In this document: in pieces, positions 1 to 12,772 of the stretch
Numbering within the stretch: the stretch's first letter is position 1
Layout: each line of letters opens with the position of its first letter
Assembly: GCA_020080175.1 (NCBI GenBank)
Contig: JAGHQL010000079.1
Location: 1-64,000 of the forward strand
DNA: 64,000 nucleotides
Source of the DNA: Glutinoglossum americanum
Taxonomy: Eukaryota > Ascomycota > Geoglossomycetes > Geoglossales > Geoglossaceae
Direction of reading: 5' to 3'
Made by a program: the position numbers and the translations under genes
Notes under the pieces: generated by a model
The model's input: the letters and a program-made list of their open reading frames with translations, nothing else
Told to the model about the DNA's origin: nothing
Database searches by the model: none

Positions 1-1934
1 TGGTTGTGAGGGGGTCGTGGTGGGGGGGGGGGTGAAGGGTGGGCTTCCTTTTCGTTTCTTTTTTTTCCGTTGGGGGTTGAGGCACTGCATGGGGGGTTGC
101 GTATGGGGTTTAACGGGGCAAAGGGTTGGTGGATCAAAGAGTGAGGACGCACCTCACGCTATTGGCTCGCCTGCTGTTAGGTCCTCACTCTTGGGGATAA
201 GCCGTTGTATGCATGTGTATACATCTGTATGAATATCTGCCCAACCTCCGCCGTCGCCCTTTTGTGGAGAATCGTCGCTTTTGAGTGGATGAGCTGGGTG
301 AGGTTCTGGAGTTGGAAAGCCAGAGTTCGAAGACCCGCAAAGGGTTCTGCCAGCGGGATTGAGGTTTCTGCTGCCAAATCGAGGCTGCGGTGCTGCGGAA
401 GCGGGTCGGGGATGATGCTCTCTGCTAGTATCGCGAGGGGCGGGTGCGGAACAGAACGAAGACGGAGTAGGAAACATTGGCTGGGACGTAGAATCAAAAA
501 CATATCTTACGGTATCAACGGAACCGGTGTGCAATGTTAGATCCACCGCAGGAGGCACATGAAGCCGTCTTGTTAACGGAACATGCTCTTTGAAGTTGTT
601 CTCGTGAGGAAATAGCGGCTAGCCCATGACCGTACCCACAGCTGGAGACCGGCAGAGATTCAGGCGATAGAACCACATATAATACAACATAAAAAGCCAG
701 CCTAGGAGCCTTAGGCAAGGGTGATCTGCGTGGCAATACTAGCAGAAGCAGAAGATGAGATCCGCGGACAGAATGGCCGCGAAGATGCAGAGGTTAGGTG
801 GGGTCAATTGCGCCGTTTTGACATCTGTCGCGGCCTTCCAAAGCCCCCCCCCCCGGTGCGTGCCGTTCCTCACCATACGCCGAGTGCCCTCTTCCTGCAT
901 AAGGAACGCGCCTGCGAGCGTGGATGTCCAAAATACACATAGTATGCGTTCGGATGAGCGCGTCACTTGGGATGGCACGCTTGTCCGATGGAGGTTAACG
1001 CGTGGAGCCATGCTAACCATCACATGATCTCCACCGCACCAACGCTTAGTAAACAAACCCGACAAAGCGCCTCCTCCGCCTTTGCGGGGAAAACCGGCCA
1101 ACCAGCGGCCCGTGGCGCCTTGCGTTTGCCGTTAGTTCTAGTCTACCGGGCTAGAGCTTATTGCGATAGCTGAGGCACTGTGACCCTCCAGTCCCGTCGC
1201 CCCCGAAACAAAAACATCGCTGCAGCTTTTTTCGTGGCTATTTTGTGCAATGCCAGTTCAAAATACATTGCCGTCTAGCGATCCTACGAATGTTGGGACT
1301 GGATTGGTTTTTTTTTACCTTTCATGTCCATGTCGACTCGGTTTTATGTAGCCTGGCCGGAACGGGAGAGTGGCCGGGAACTGGCCGCCAAGGAGAAACA
1401 AATACTCGCATTGTTCACATGTTTCCCAATGGAATGCCCGGAGTAGAGCCTTTCTCATACCACGCCAAGAGATCCCAGCCAACCACCTCTGCATGTTCTG
1501 CATGTTGTGCATGTTCATCGCTTACACCACCAATACGTCATCGAACGTTCCATTCACGAACAGGCAGATTCACCCCTAAGAAAATCCATGAACCTGTAGG
1601 GGGAGCAGGCGGCGTAGGTCAAGCTGTGGCTAGCTTCCTACTTGGATCCTCCAACTAGTCGTCATATCGTAGTTCCGGAGACGTCAGTGGATGGCATGCA
1701 TGTTTCGTCACTCCACCCGTGTAACGTTTACGTGCCCCAGACATTTGACACTTATACTTGCAAGGGGCGCAAGGAGGTTTTTTGGTTCTTTAATTTTTAA
1801 CATAACGATAATAACAAACGTCTACAGCTTATAATACCTACGAGAAAGGCCTTTCGCTTTGTCGAGGTTTCAATTTTATTTGAGAGTTGTTTTTTTTAAT
1901 ATCAAAGGGCATTTGAAAGGGAGTGGTTGTGGCC
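1..1934. other. intergenic, left end of window
   Basis: No gene is supported here. Open frames on both strands are short, overlap each other and resemble nothing I know. The stretch holds homopolymer runs (G near 23-33, C near 844-854, T near 1308-1315) and, towards its right end, the likely promoter of the Ish1/Msc1-like gene. Confidence 0.6.
1573..1767. promoter_or_regulatory. three STRE-like sites upstream of the Ish1/Msc1-like gene
   Basis: AGGGG or its complement CCCCT occurs at 1573-1577, 1598-1602 and 1763-1767, about 360, 335 and 170 bases before the start codon at 1935. AGGGG/CCCCT is the stress response element bound by Msn2/4-type zinc-finger factors in yeast. Ish1-family genes are known to be stress induced in fission yeast, so the sites fit the gene. 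A five-base motif is common by chance, so this is suggestive only. Confidence 0.3.
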
Positions 1935-3106
1935 ATGAGGTTTTTTTCGACTCTCTTGGTGCTTGCTTTGGCCGCAGAGGCGACAGTTGCAAGCAGCAAA
2001 GCTGCTATGGATTATGCATCCTCGTCCGCACAAGCAGCGAAAGAGGGCGTGAGCGATAAAATCTTCGACTCATGGAGCGATAGCCGGATCAAAGAGTGGG
2101 CGGACAAGAACGGCATCAGAATCCCCCAGGGGTCCAAGCGCAATGAACTGCTCGCTGTCGTACGGAGACACAAGGCGCTACTGGCCGGGGACGATGTCTC
2201 TGCGCAAGCCTCGAGTGCCTTTGGCGCTGCTACCTCCAAGGCTGGGAACCAGTATGCCAAGGCAACGGACGATGCCGAACTGATGGCCAATGATGCGTTT
2301 GACGAGGCTGCAGGATCGTGGAGCGAGGCGCGTCTGAAGGCTTATCTTGACTCGAGAGGCGTTCCGGTGCCCCAGTCCGGAAAGAGAGATGAGCTCCTAG
2401 CGAAGGTGAAGCTGCAAAAGCACAAGGCTGCGACTGGTTACTCTGCGTGGACATTCGACACCTGGACCACCGAGAACCTCAAGTAAGTTTATGCAATCCA
2501 CAATTGAATGGGGCTTTCCTTGCAGGTTGGTGATAGAAATAGGGAAAAAGAACAAAGATCTAATGGCTCTTATTCCAATTGTACAGAGCATGGCTTGTGT
2601 CTCAGGGCAACAAGGCCGCCGACCAAACCTACCTTACCCGCGACGACCTTCTTAAACAAGTTCAAGAATCGTATGCTAGTGCATCCTCAACCGGGGGGTC
2701 CGCATTTGCCTCCATAACCTCAGCACTCGCCTCCGCAACCGCGGCCGCCAAAGACTCCGCCTTCGACACGTGGTCGGATTCCGACCTGAAGTCTTATCTT
2801 GACAGCTACGGCGTGCCGGTGTACCAGGGTAGCACGACTATGGAACTGCGCGCTCTCGCGCGGAGGCAGCACAACTACTTCCGCTATGGCACGAGCACGC
2901 CTAGCGGCACCATCTATGCGAGAATAAAGAGCGGCGTGTGGTGGCCACTCGAGTGGCTAAGAGGCAACGCGGCCAAGGGGCAGGAAGAGATGGGGTATCA
3001 AGGGGAGAAGGTGACGAACCGGATGGGGGAGGGAGTGACGTATATGACGAATAGAGCTGGGGAGGAGGCTCAGAAGGCGAAGCATCGGGCGAAGGAGGAA
3101 TTGTGA
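1935..3106 (+). CDS. Ish1/Msc1-like stress-response protein, four Ish1 repeats
   Basis: Two exons, 1935-2482 and 2587-3106, give 355 residues. The ATG at 1935 starts a clear signal peptide (about residues 1-19). Four Ish1-type helix-extended-loop-helix repeats follow, at about residues 44-80, 127-164, 172-210 and 240-282, each built on the pattern F-D-x-W-(S/T)-x-x-x-L-K-x-(Y/W)-L followed by a short basic segment. The intron (GTAAGT...ACAG) falls inside repeat 3 and restores the NLKAWL core. The C-terminal 70 residues are charged and helical. The family includes S. pombe Ish1 (nuclear envelope, induced by stress) and yeast Msc1 (ER/nuclear envelope, meiotic recombination). Function in the ER lumen/perinuclear space is inferred from the signal peptide. 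Confidence 0.88.
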
Positions 3107-3525
3107 GTAAGGAGGAGTGTTTCGCCGCGATAATATCTGGGGAAAAGAAGTTTAGTCGGCTGAGCATTTCTATGAACCCGAGTGGGGAAGAGGTTATGAA
3201 GGTTATGGTTTCTGCATTTCGCAACAGATCAACAGATTGGTGAAGGTAGGAAAATATGTTACAGTATCACGGCACAACATTCACGTGACCATCACATTGC
3301 AAACGCCATCAGCCGGCCCGTGCACATCTCGATGCATACGTACCCGTAGATATTCAAACGATCCCTCTCCCCAGACTCTCCAGCGTAAACCCCACACCCA
3401 TCACTCACTGGACCGCCATGCTCCCCACGACGACGACCTCCTAACCCCTCGCCCGCTCAGAAAACCACGCACCAAGAGGGGAAGAAGAAGAAAAAAACAA
3501 AAGAATAAAGTAAAAAAAAAAAACA
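3107..3525. other. intergenic
   Basis: Tandem spacer of about 420 bases. The end next to the following gene is C- and A-rich, with an A-run directly before its ATG at 3526. No gene is seen. Confidence 0.6.
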
Positions 3526-4307
3526 ATGGACTTCGCGCCCTACCAAGACCACTCCCCAGAAACCACACGCGCCCTCTCCCCCCCACCGGACCCCGCCCAG
3601 CAACGACGCTCCCACTCCCACTCCCCCGTCCCCCACAGCGACACCTCCAAACCACAACCACCACCGCCGCCGCCCTCCCAAAACCACCAGCACCACCCTC
3701 TCTACACCACCACCGCCGCCGCCGCCGACGCCGACGCCGACGCCCTCGAGCAAGGCGGCACCATCCCCTTCCTCACCCTCCAAGTCGAAGCCGCGCTCGC
3801 CTACCTCCTCCTCCCGCCCGCGGGCGGCGCGCTCCTGCTGCTCCTGGAGCACCGGAGCGACTACGTGCGGTTCCACGCGTGGCAGAGCGCGCTGCTGTTC
3901 TCGGCGGTGTTTGTGAGTGGTCTTTTTCTTTTCCTTTCTTGCCGCTTTGCTGTTGTGGCGCTGGCGCTGCGGGGGCTGATCTGTGCTGGCCGGGCGGGCG
4001 GGGGGCGCGGGTGGGTAGGTGGTCCATCTGGTGTTCTCGTGGTCGGGCTTTGTTTCTTGGGCGTTGTTTGTGGGGGATGTGGTGCTGATTGTGTGGTTGG
4101 CGTGGAGGGCCTGGGTGGATGGTATGTTTGTTGTGCTTCCCCGGTTTGTGGCGCTTGGGGGGTGTGGTTTGTGGGGGGAGGGGCGGAAGGGGGGGGGGTT
4201 TGGTTGGTGCGTTCCCTGGCTGATTATCGTCTTCTCGGGCGTAGCGGATACTTTGGATAGGTACGTTTCGTCGGTGCGTAGATATATACATATATGCGTA
4301 ACCTCCC

Positions 4308-4348
<41 letters not shown>

Positions 4349-4473
4349 GGGGAAATTTCTCCTCCTTCCACCTAACCTTGGGAACATGCATAACTAACAC
4401 CGCCGGGAAATCCTTTAGATGCGAAGTCCCGTTTTTCGGTCCGCTGGCTAGTAGTATTTTAGATGATGAATGA
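3526..4473 (+). CDS. small multi-pass membrane protein, DUF4870/UPF0132-like
   Basis: Four exons (3526-3912, 4019-4121, 4245-4260, 4419-4473) give 186 residues. All junctions keep phase, and the third exon is only 16 nt. Residues 1-75 are Pro/Gln/His-rich and probably disordered. A hydrophobic half follows with two to three membrane spans and the conserved-looking stretch around DYVRFHAWQSALL, then a short tail (DTLDRCEVPFFGPLASSIL). I recall proteins of this shape in many filamentous ascomycetes, annotated as DUF4870 membrane proteins without a known function, and bacterial relatives also lack an assigned role. Intron 3 contains the (CT)18 microsatellite. The very high GC and skewed C/G content of exon 1 differs from its neighbours. 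Confidence 0.75.
4311..4346. repeat. (CT)18 microsatellite in an intron
   Basis: An uninterrupted run of 18 CT units lies in intron 3 (4261-4418) of the DUF4870-like gene, between the 5' splice site and the branch region. A tract like this is expected to vary in length between strains. Confidence 0.95.
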
Positions 4474-5359
4474 GTGGGGTGGGGATACTTTTCGGGGCGG
4501 GAAGGAAATTGGGATGGGATAGACCGGGGGGTTTTTTTTTATAATGGAATTACAGTTGATCTGTCTTGTTTGCCTGCCTACCCTCCTAACCTTCTCTCCA
4601 TTTCCTTTCTTCTCAAGCGGTGGTCTTTTCGTCGGCTTTTTCACAGCTCGCAATTCAGGCCCTCCAATGCCCAACGCCTAGATACCCCCGCTTGTTTCCC
4701 CTCTTTCTAGGTCTCTCGGCCTTTGACTGCATTGCGATAAATAATTCTTAATACAAAGCACCTGCTCCTATTAAGAGCGGATAAACTCGGAGCTCGGGTA
4801 TTGTCCCGAGAGCTCAAGCTGCCCTTCACTGTGCGGCACGTACGTAGAAGTGCTTTTCGTGTGTCGGAGATCATTCGCGGACGGGCTCTCACGTTTCGAA
4901 TAGCGCATTATGATACTAGCAATTATCCTACAACGCGCCAATAGCATGTTCCCTTATAATACACGCATTCCTCCGCACGAGGAAACCATATCGGAAAGGC
5001 AAACAGATCATGTCATTGAACACAATAAGTCACGAAGATTTGGATCAACCGACGGAGACGCTCCAACAGCAGTAGCCGTAGTTGAGATCAAATATTGGTC
5101 GCTCATTCGCACATGAAAACGCATTCCCATTCCCCTATGCAGGTTGCCTCAAGAACCGGATGATCAACGGTGAAGCGGCAGTTATGCAACAAAGACCCAA
5201 CCCCTGTGAGCCTGGGGAGAACTCCGTGTATAAAGATTCATGAGCATGTTGGAAGAATCATAAGTGAATGCTTTTCGGGGTGACAAAACGAACTTAGGAT
5301 AGGGGACAATTGGGAGGATGAAAGGAGAACGGTGGTAGAGGGAAGAGATATGCTGGGGT
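4474..5359. other. intergenic between convergent genes
   Basis: This is the 3'-side spacer between the DUF4870-like gene and NOT1. It contains AT-rich 3'-UTR-like sequence only. I see no gene, tRNA boxes or repeat. Confidence 0.6.
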
Positions 5360-8300
5360 CTAGCGAGGCGATTGGTTAATATGGGCGAACAGAGCACCAA
5401 ATAGACGCTCAATCTAAGGGTTATGAAGAGTTAGCAACGCTAACAGACAATCGTAGAAGACAGAGGCAGTGGTGTTCTGCATAGAGTTTCACCCACCTCG
5501 GGCGCAGCCTTGATAAATGGTAGATCCCAGAACATGTAGCTGGGATTCTTGAGCAGCTCGAGAAGGGTGATGATAAGACCCCAAGGGTGAGGACGATGAA
5601 CAATAAGCCTCTCCAATAAGACTCGGGTGATCTGCTGCCGAACGTCCGATTCCTGCTGATCATTGTGATCAGTACCGAACAGGAATAGAAGCGCATAGCT
5701 AAAGTAGTGTGTATGGCTGTTGGGGTATCGGAGTTGATTGGCAATTGCGCTCAGGAAGTAATATCGTGCCTCAGGATTAAGCTCCAGGACCAATTTCAAT
5801 AGGAGAGTAGCGTGCGTCGAGTTTTGGGTGAATGTTGGCCCACCCCCCTTACCCACGGAGTTGATTGCTTTCATCCCGACGTAAAGCACTAGGGAATTGA
5901 GGAGCGCCACGTCTACGCTAACTGGAGAAAAGGCCACGCCAATCTCTTTGGTGGGAGGGCTATAAATCGCCTTAGTGATTGCGGCGATAGCCTCATCCGT
6001 AGGACCTCCCGGAGTCACTAAGGCGGTATCAATGACCTCTTTGAGATTTTGCCCGCGGATTGCGCCTTCCACATCCCCAGCGACCGTAGGTGGGGTGCGT
6101 ATCTCGACTAAGCGGTCGACCTTGAGACCCGCGGTAAACGGGTCTGGGAGCTCGGGGAAGGCAGAAGGGAAAGCGCTCAGCACCAAATTGCGTAATTGGG
6201 TGCAGTGCACTGGTATGACTCCACATAGCCTAAAATGATTTTCTGCCAGGAACTCTGGGAAATCGTGGTGCAAGACTAGTAGAATCCGGAGAACACCTCG
6301 ATACAGGCTCTTCGATACCCCAGCGATGCTCAGAGGTTTCAAGAGCTCCCCGACATAGGCAAGAAGAGTTTCCATGATCTTGGCGTAGCAATCCCATCCC
6401 TAGCAAAGGTTAGCAACAGCTCAAAGGCATGTCTCCGGTATTGGTTAACTTACCGCCTGATCAGGCAAGAGGAGCATTCCCGGCATGAATATCCGATGAG
6501 AAATTAAGGATAGCCATCCAAACGTGAACCCTGGAAACCGTAGTGGCTGTAGTGCCAATAGTTTCTCCCCAAATACGAGCATTATCTCCTTGTGCTGTTG
6601 CCCATTCTGCTGACCAATGGCGTGGAATTCGCAGAAGATGCTGGAAAATAGTCGGAAGAAGATCTTCTGGTTGAAGTTCTCACCTCGCATGACATGATGG
6701 TGATTCAGTACTAGCACAATGAGCGAGAGTATGGAGTCTAGATAGGACGCCTTATTAGCCTTTGCATCGTCGTCCCCCTCACGCTGGTACTTGACAAGTA
6801 GTACAACGAGCTTTGCCAGTGCATCGATATAGACGTATGCGTCATCCAGGCTACCATTTGGATTTGCCCCTTCGCTCTCAAATGCCAGGACAGACATGTC
6901 GATACAGAGGCGAAAAAATGTGCATGATTCATTGTCGTTGCTCATGATCTTCTTTTGGTGCATCTGTACGAGGAATGCCGCGAAGGACTTCTCTGTGCTC
7001 GTAGGGTGATTGCAGAGCTGGATCCATTCTGAGAAAATATACTCGATCTGATCCCGATGATTTTGGGACCTTAAGTCAGTCAATCCATCAACGACTTCAG
7101 GCATTCCGGAATCCCTAAGTTTTTGCAGAATTTGGTTTCCCGTGACCATATCTGGCTCTTCAAGTAGCCATTGGCCCAGCGCGTCGAGGCTACCTGCGAA
7201 GTCTGCGCGTAACGCTATCGGCCGCTCGCCTAGGAGGACTTTGTCCATGAGCCTTGAGAGGAACTCCACAGCCACTGGCTTGCGCGCTTGGATGGCCTTG
7301 GCGACGATCATGTCAATGCGCTGAAGTTCCATGAGCCCATTATTGAGTAAAGAAACGGTCACCGATACATTGAACATTCGTTCGTCATCCTGTCGTACAA
7401 GCCAAAGAAGGACCTCCTTTGCTGTGTTGGAGGAAATTTGACATAGGCGCTCGAGCAACTGAACGAGTATCTCAATCTCTAATTCATGCTTCGTCTGCAT
7501 ATACAAGGCTGACGATATGTCGTTTGCCATCTTGAGTGCCACTTCCTCACGATGCGGTGTGGTAAAGACGAGTGTAAGGATCTGATCAAAAATCTCCATC
7601 GTCGAACTCCCTGGAGAGAGGTCCTTAACGTGAGGCTCAGGAGCTTCTTTGGCCGCGAGTTGTAGCTCGGATAAAAGATTCTGTGGAATAATAAGTTAAC
7701 GTGAGGTCAAACAGTAGGGGAAAGCACATACGTGAATACGCTCAACGATCGTCTTTACGTCCGTAAAACCGTTCATCTGGGGTCCCTGTGGGGCGGTGGC
7801 GGATGGCGTGGGTTGAATTTGCAAACGCTGCTGCGGTTGTTGTGTCTGATGGGGTATAGCGGGTGGCTCCGCGGGTGTTGGGAGGTTCGGGACAGCCGGG
7901 AATTGTTCCTGGATAACCTCATTGACACTCTGTCGTGCACCATCTGATGGTCCATGGGACGATGCGCCGCGAGATTGTCTGGCAAACTCCTCATAAATTG
8001 CCATCTGCTCGCGGTTGAGACCGCCGGGCTTAAGTCGGTAGGGCTCAGGCAAGTAAAATGACCAGCGGTTCACAGAGGGGTCAATATATGGTTCTGATGG
8101 CCGAGCAGCACGATGCCGTCTCCGTGCTGCCAATGCCTGCTCAATATTTTCTTCAATCTCTGGCATGGAGCGTTCCTCCGCCGCTTTCTCAACCATACTG
8201 CAAGCAGTATCTAGGTTATCATTTACGCACATCAAAATTGTTCCTTCAGGCAGCGCTTGGTCCGGGTATTGATGTTGCATGAGGTTTTGCCGTATGTAGT

Positions 8301-11300
8301 TTGTCATACTCATCCGTAAAGGTTCCTTACAGGTTACGAGTGCAAGGCTACCCGCAAGGGCCTTGACCATAGTAAGCGCAGACTGTCTAACTCGTTCTTC
8401 GTTAGGCTCCATGGCAAAGTCCTTATGTATTAGCTGCGACGTTGAGATTCCGGCGATGGTGACGGATCGTTCGACCACAGGAGAAATTATCTCCTGGATT
8501 GCCCTCTGGATAGCGGTCTGGACAATGCGCTTTAAGTTGGCGGGACTGATTAAATTGCTGGACGAGGGTGGGTACACAAGCAGGCTCTCTAGGTCGGGAA
8601 GTGAAGAGGTAATAGCGCCTGGGGAAAACCGCTCGTTACGGACACCGCTACGATTAAGTGTGTTAAGGGAAAGATCATCGAATCCCTCTAGACCCTCAGA
8701 GATGGCTACGGGTATATCGTCATCCGAGTGAGGTCGCTCGCGAATACCAGAGGAAGGCTCGATACTCTTGTAGTCCAGATTCAGTCCCTTGCAGAGCACT
8801 TCAATCTCAAATTTGAGGTTCAGTTTGAGTTCTGCGAAGTGGTATAATTCGATGAGCAAGCGGATAATATCCATAGTCCAGGGATTCGGCGGCTTGAAAA
8901 CTGTGGACCTTGTTGCCTGTGTAAGAACCTTGCAGGTGAAAGGTATGGCAACTATGAGTCGCTGCGTATCATAAGCCTCGATCAAAAGGTCCTTGAAGGA
9001 GATGTTCCTATGCTTGATTGGTTTATCCCTTGCGATAGTCAAGGAGCCCAACCAACCACCTAAATTCTTTAAGTGGGTACGCTCAGATGAGGAGAGCATG
9101 GTAGACTCCGCATTTAACATTTTTATAACGCTAACATATGTCTCCCGAAGCACCTCTGCCCACAATGTCTTATCCCCAAACATTGTCAGCATATCGAGGT
9201 AGAGCTGGTGGAAATTCGGTTGCATTTTCGCACGTTCTTCGACGAGATAGCCCGCGAACCACAAGTGATGCTTGTCCTCCAGCGCCTCTTGTAGATCCCT
9301 TAACTTAGAATCCAGATTTCGCTCCGAGATATTATTTAGAACGAAAAGGACTTTGTCTTGCACATCCTCATCCGGGTCTTCGTAAATTTCTGGCCTCAAT
9401 GGCGGGTCAACATGGGCTGAGCTGAATCTCTGTACGCTCGCCTCAGGGTGAAAAATGTCGTCTATATTCCCGTTTGTCAGAGAGGGGGCATCAGCGGCGC
9501 CATTTTGGGTCGGTAGGCCATTTGGTTCTGGTTCGTGCGTTCCTTGGCTTGCTCTTTCCCGAATGACCTCCTCAGCCCTATTGAATGCTTCTGTGCCACG
9601 GAGTCCGGGTACCAAGAGCAAAAGGCTGCAAAAACCTGGCCACTCATGCAGCCTTGGAAAGAAATGCAGGAGAGCTTGCAGTCCAAACTTATACATCGAA
9701 TCTTCTGGGCTATAGTCACGCACAGCCTCTAAAATCATGCCCAACGCGACCCGAAGGGGTATTCCAGAGACTAGATTAAAATTGATAATGCCGCCAAACA
9801 AGACCGCAGTTGTTGCGAGCGCTTCCAGAGGATATTCCCCGTAGCAACTGTACTCATCGAACAACCCGTGGATCATGCAGGCAAACAAGTCCTGATCAGC
9901 AGGGTCCCTGGATCGCTTATGTTTCTGGAGCGCTTCGACGATATCTCTGACGTCCAGGTCTGCGCTATACATCCTCTTGTAGTACTCTTGCATTTTCTCA
10001 TCGACGCTGGCCGGGATCGCATTTGACTCTTCTCCGCTAGAGCCAATTATATCATCAAATCCCTCGCCATAGTTGATAAGCCTTGGATAGGCCTGAATAC
10101 ATAACCTCTGGATGGTGACGAGCTCTTCTCGGTTAGACTCAGAAAGAAGGTCTTCAAGAATCTCTAGAAGAGAGTTGACTGTTTTCGCAGCAAGGCTCAC
10201 TGTCTTTGGCGAATCTTGCTCACGCCTCACAGTCCTCATTTCATCTTCCGCCTTGATCTTAAGAAATCTGGATACTGCGAAGCCAAATCCCTGAGGATTT
10301 CTTGGGCTAAGGCTTTGCGCCCACTGCTCTAGATCCACAATACCTCGACGGTGTGCTAAGGCCGCAAGATCTAGGCCAAAACCGTTGAGGATCATTAAAA
10401 GGTCTTCCAGCCAGTGCTGCTCTTGCGCTTGAATGAGGAGGATAGGTAAGAGCATAGGGTCTTCCGAGTGAATCTCAACAAGTCTGGTCGCGACCCACTG
10501 CTTGTCTAACTTCCAAAGGAAATGGAGCACGAATTCATAGGCCTGGTGCTGCCGGATGAGAAAGCTGTAGAATAAGTTCAACACAATCGCCTGTTGTGTC
10601 TCAGTCCATGGTTTCGGCAGACGAAATGCACCACAGAGGAAGATGTCCATGTTATTCTGCACCACCTCCTGAAACACTTTTGGCCCTTCCTGTTGAACTG
10701 GGGGATGCGGCGTCTCAAATCCAAGGTCAAGGAGCGCTGCTATAGCATCAAGCGAGACCATGGGATGCGAAGCGGCGCTCGCAGCGTACTGTTTGACAGC
10801 ATCTGAGGCATCAGAAAAGTCTTCGACAGTAAAGGCCCGCCGTAAACGGGGCACTTTGGATGCATCCAGTCTTGTTGGAGATAGTGAGGAATATGCTGCG
10901 ACAAATGATAGTTGCGCATCCGCGTTTCGCCACATACCTCCCCAGAGTTGCTGAATATCGAAGTTTGGTTCCTCCTGGGCAATGGAGAGAAGTACATTGA
11001 ACAATAATAGGAACTGCTCCTGGCCAACCCTGAAACCCTCCCTATCAAAAGCTCGGGTGACGCTCTGCCAGTTAAAGTCTTTCGTAAGACTATGCTCGCG
11101 GATTGCGGCGACGAACGCCGCAAGGTTGTACTGTTGCCAGTCTTGTCCTGAGACCATAAATACCAACGCATCTGCTACCTGCATTTCATCAAAATTTGCT
11201 GACCCAGCTAGTCGAAGCATATCCCTGCATGCGTCTAGGCTGGCTGTACATTGAGGGCCGGCGCGCTGGACAAGCCGTATGAGCGCTTGTTTTGTTCCTA

Positions 11301-12772
11301 ATCCGTCGATTGGCTGCATAGCTGCGGCAACTTCTGTTGGTATTTGAGAACCCTGTTTCTGGTAGCGCAAGCGTATCGAGTATGACAAATTGGCTTTGGC
11401 ATCGTCCTTTAGATGGGGCGGGGGATGGCGGATAAACTGTTCAATTATCGATACTAGAAAGCTTGGAGAAAGGTCTTCGTGTTTTTCGGCCTCGGGCAAG
11501 GACGGATTCGACAGGATTTCAAGGAATTGTCCAAAGTTGTTTGAGAGAATGGCATCGGCTGGATATAGTTAGCAGCGGTCACAGATATAATCATGAACTA
11601 GACGTTAAACTAGGAACAGACCTTTAGTCTTCAAGTCCGCTCTTGAGACGGTTTTGAACGCTAGAGCAAGTATTGTCTTCTCTAGAGCATCCAGCTTGAA
11701 ATGCTCCATAAACGTCGAGAGATCAAAATCTCGGAAAAGATCCCCATCTGAAGTGTCTATTGTGTCTGCGATTTTATGGGCTTGATCCAAGTCATGAGAT
11801 ACTTTCCTTAGCTCGCCGACAAGTAGGGAGTAATTTCCGGGGTTTTCAACCGCCCGCGTGATTCCCGGAAATATTTGTGGTGAGTTGCCTACAAGAAGGC
11901 GGCGGAAGTATTTTGAGAAAACCTCCATGCCGTTCGAGTCCACCAACTTAAAAAAGAATAACTATTAGCTGCTCGTCCTTGGCATAGGGCAGACCCTTCC
12001 AAGCATATAAATTTGGAAATTTTTTGCCCACCTTGAGTATCTGGTCCGCCTGTGACTCCCACTTCGCCTTGTCCTTGTCTTCCTTGATCGTGCTTAAGAG
12101 CAAAAAGACCTGAGCTATGACTATCTTCGATAGTTGCCCTGCTTGGCTATTATTGCTAGTATTCGTTGGGGTGGTCGCGTTGGCGTTGATTGATGAGGTA
12201 TTTGATGGATTAGTATTAGGTTGTGTTAGGGACGAGAATCCAGCGATTCGGGAGGCTCCTCCGCCGCCACTACTCCCACCTCCTCCTCCGTGAGATGCGG
12301 TGGTCGAAGCCGCGGCGGAGGACGCCAGGTGAGGGTTTAGAGAGTTCGTGTTGGTTTGCGAGGTCGTGGAAGACAGCAGCCGGATGGAGTTAAGCTGCTG
12401 TGATCCAGTTTGGAAATTAGGGTTGGTCGGCGCCCCGGACGGCGCTGATACGTTCTGCCTAAGGCTAGGATTCTTTGTGGAAGAACTTAAAATTGAAGAA
12501 AACGATGATGCAAAAGGCGACGGCGATGAGGAGGGCAGATTTGATGAGGGACTGTTTTGAGACTCTGATCTGCCAGACACCAAGCCAAGCGAAGAAGACG
12601 AGCTAACAGAGGTCTTGAGCGGCGAAAGGATACGTCGAGGAGCGGGTGGCTGTTGAGCACTCAGTCCAGAGGTGGATTGCTGAGTCGCAGTTGGTCTCGC
12701 GCCTGGTGCGATGTTCTGCTTGCCAGTAACGGTCGAGTTCAGCGGAAGTGCGTGTGGGGGAGGTAAGGTCAT
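5360..12772 (-). CDS. NOT1: CCR4-NOT complex scaffold subunit Not1
   Basis: Six exons read on the minus strand: 12772-12032, 11946-11622, 11558-7732, 7680-6454, 6399-5497, 5413-5360. They give 2358 residues with continuous phase, close to the usual Not1 length. Not1 is the scaffold of CCR4-NOT, which deadenylates mRNA in the cytoplasm and also acts in transcription. Residues 1-250 are Ser/Thr/Asn-rich and disordered, followed by helical HEAT-type repeats. The MIF4G-like Caf1-binding region is at about 1070-1270 (core IIRLLIELYHFAEL), the DUF3819 Not9/Caf40-binding region at about 1330-1465, and the Not1 C-terminal domain that docks Not2-Not5 at about 1980-2350, ending near YMFWDLPFIKAAPEIERLFG. 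The last exon is only 54 nt and completes the conserved C terminus. One donor is the unusual GTCTGT (11621). The gene is divergent from the F-BAR gene. Confidence 0.97.

Noticed and set aside
739-1101. 120-codon minus-strand frame near the left end
   Set aside because: It has no recognisable motif, overlaps other frames of similar length and has no splice partner. It is probably chance in GC-rich sequence.
3237-4371. Long Arg/Pro-rich frames around the DUF4870-like gene
   Set aside because: They come from skewed GC-rich sequence and the CT repeat. The spliced DUF4870-like model explains the region.
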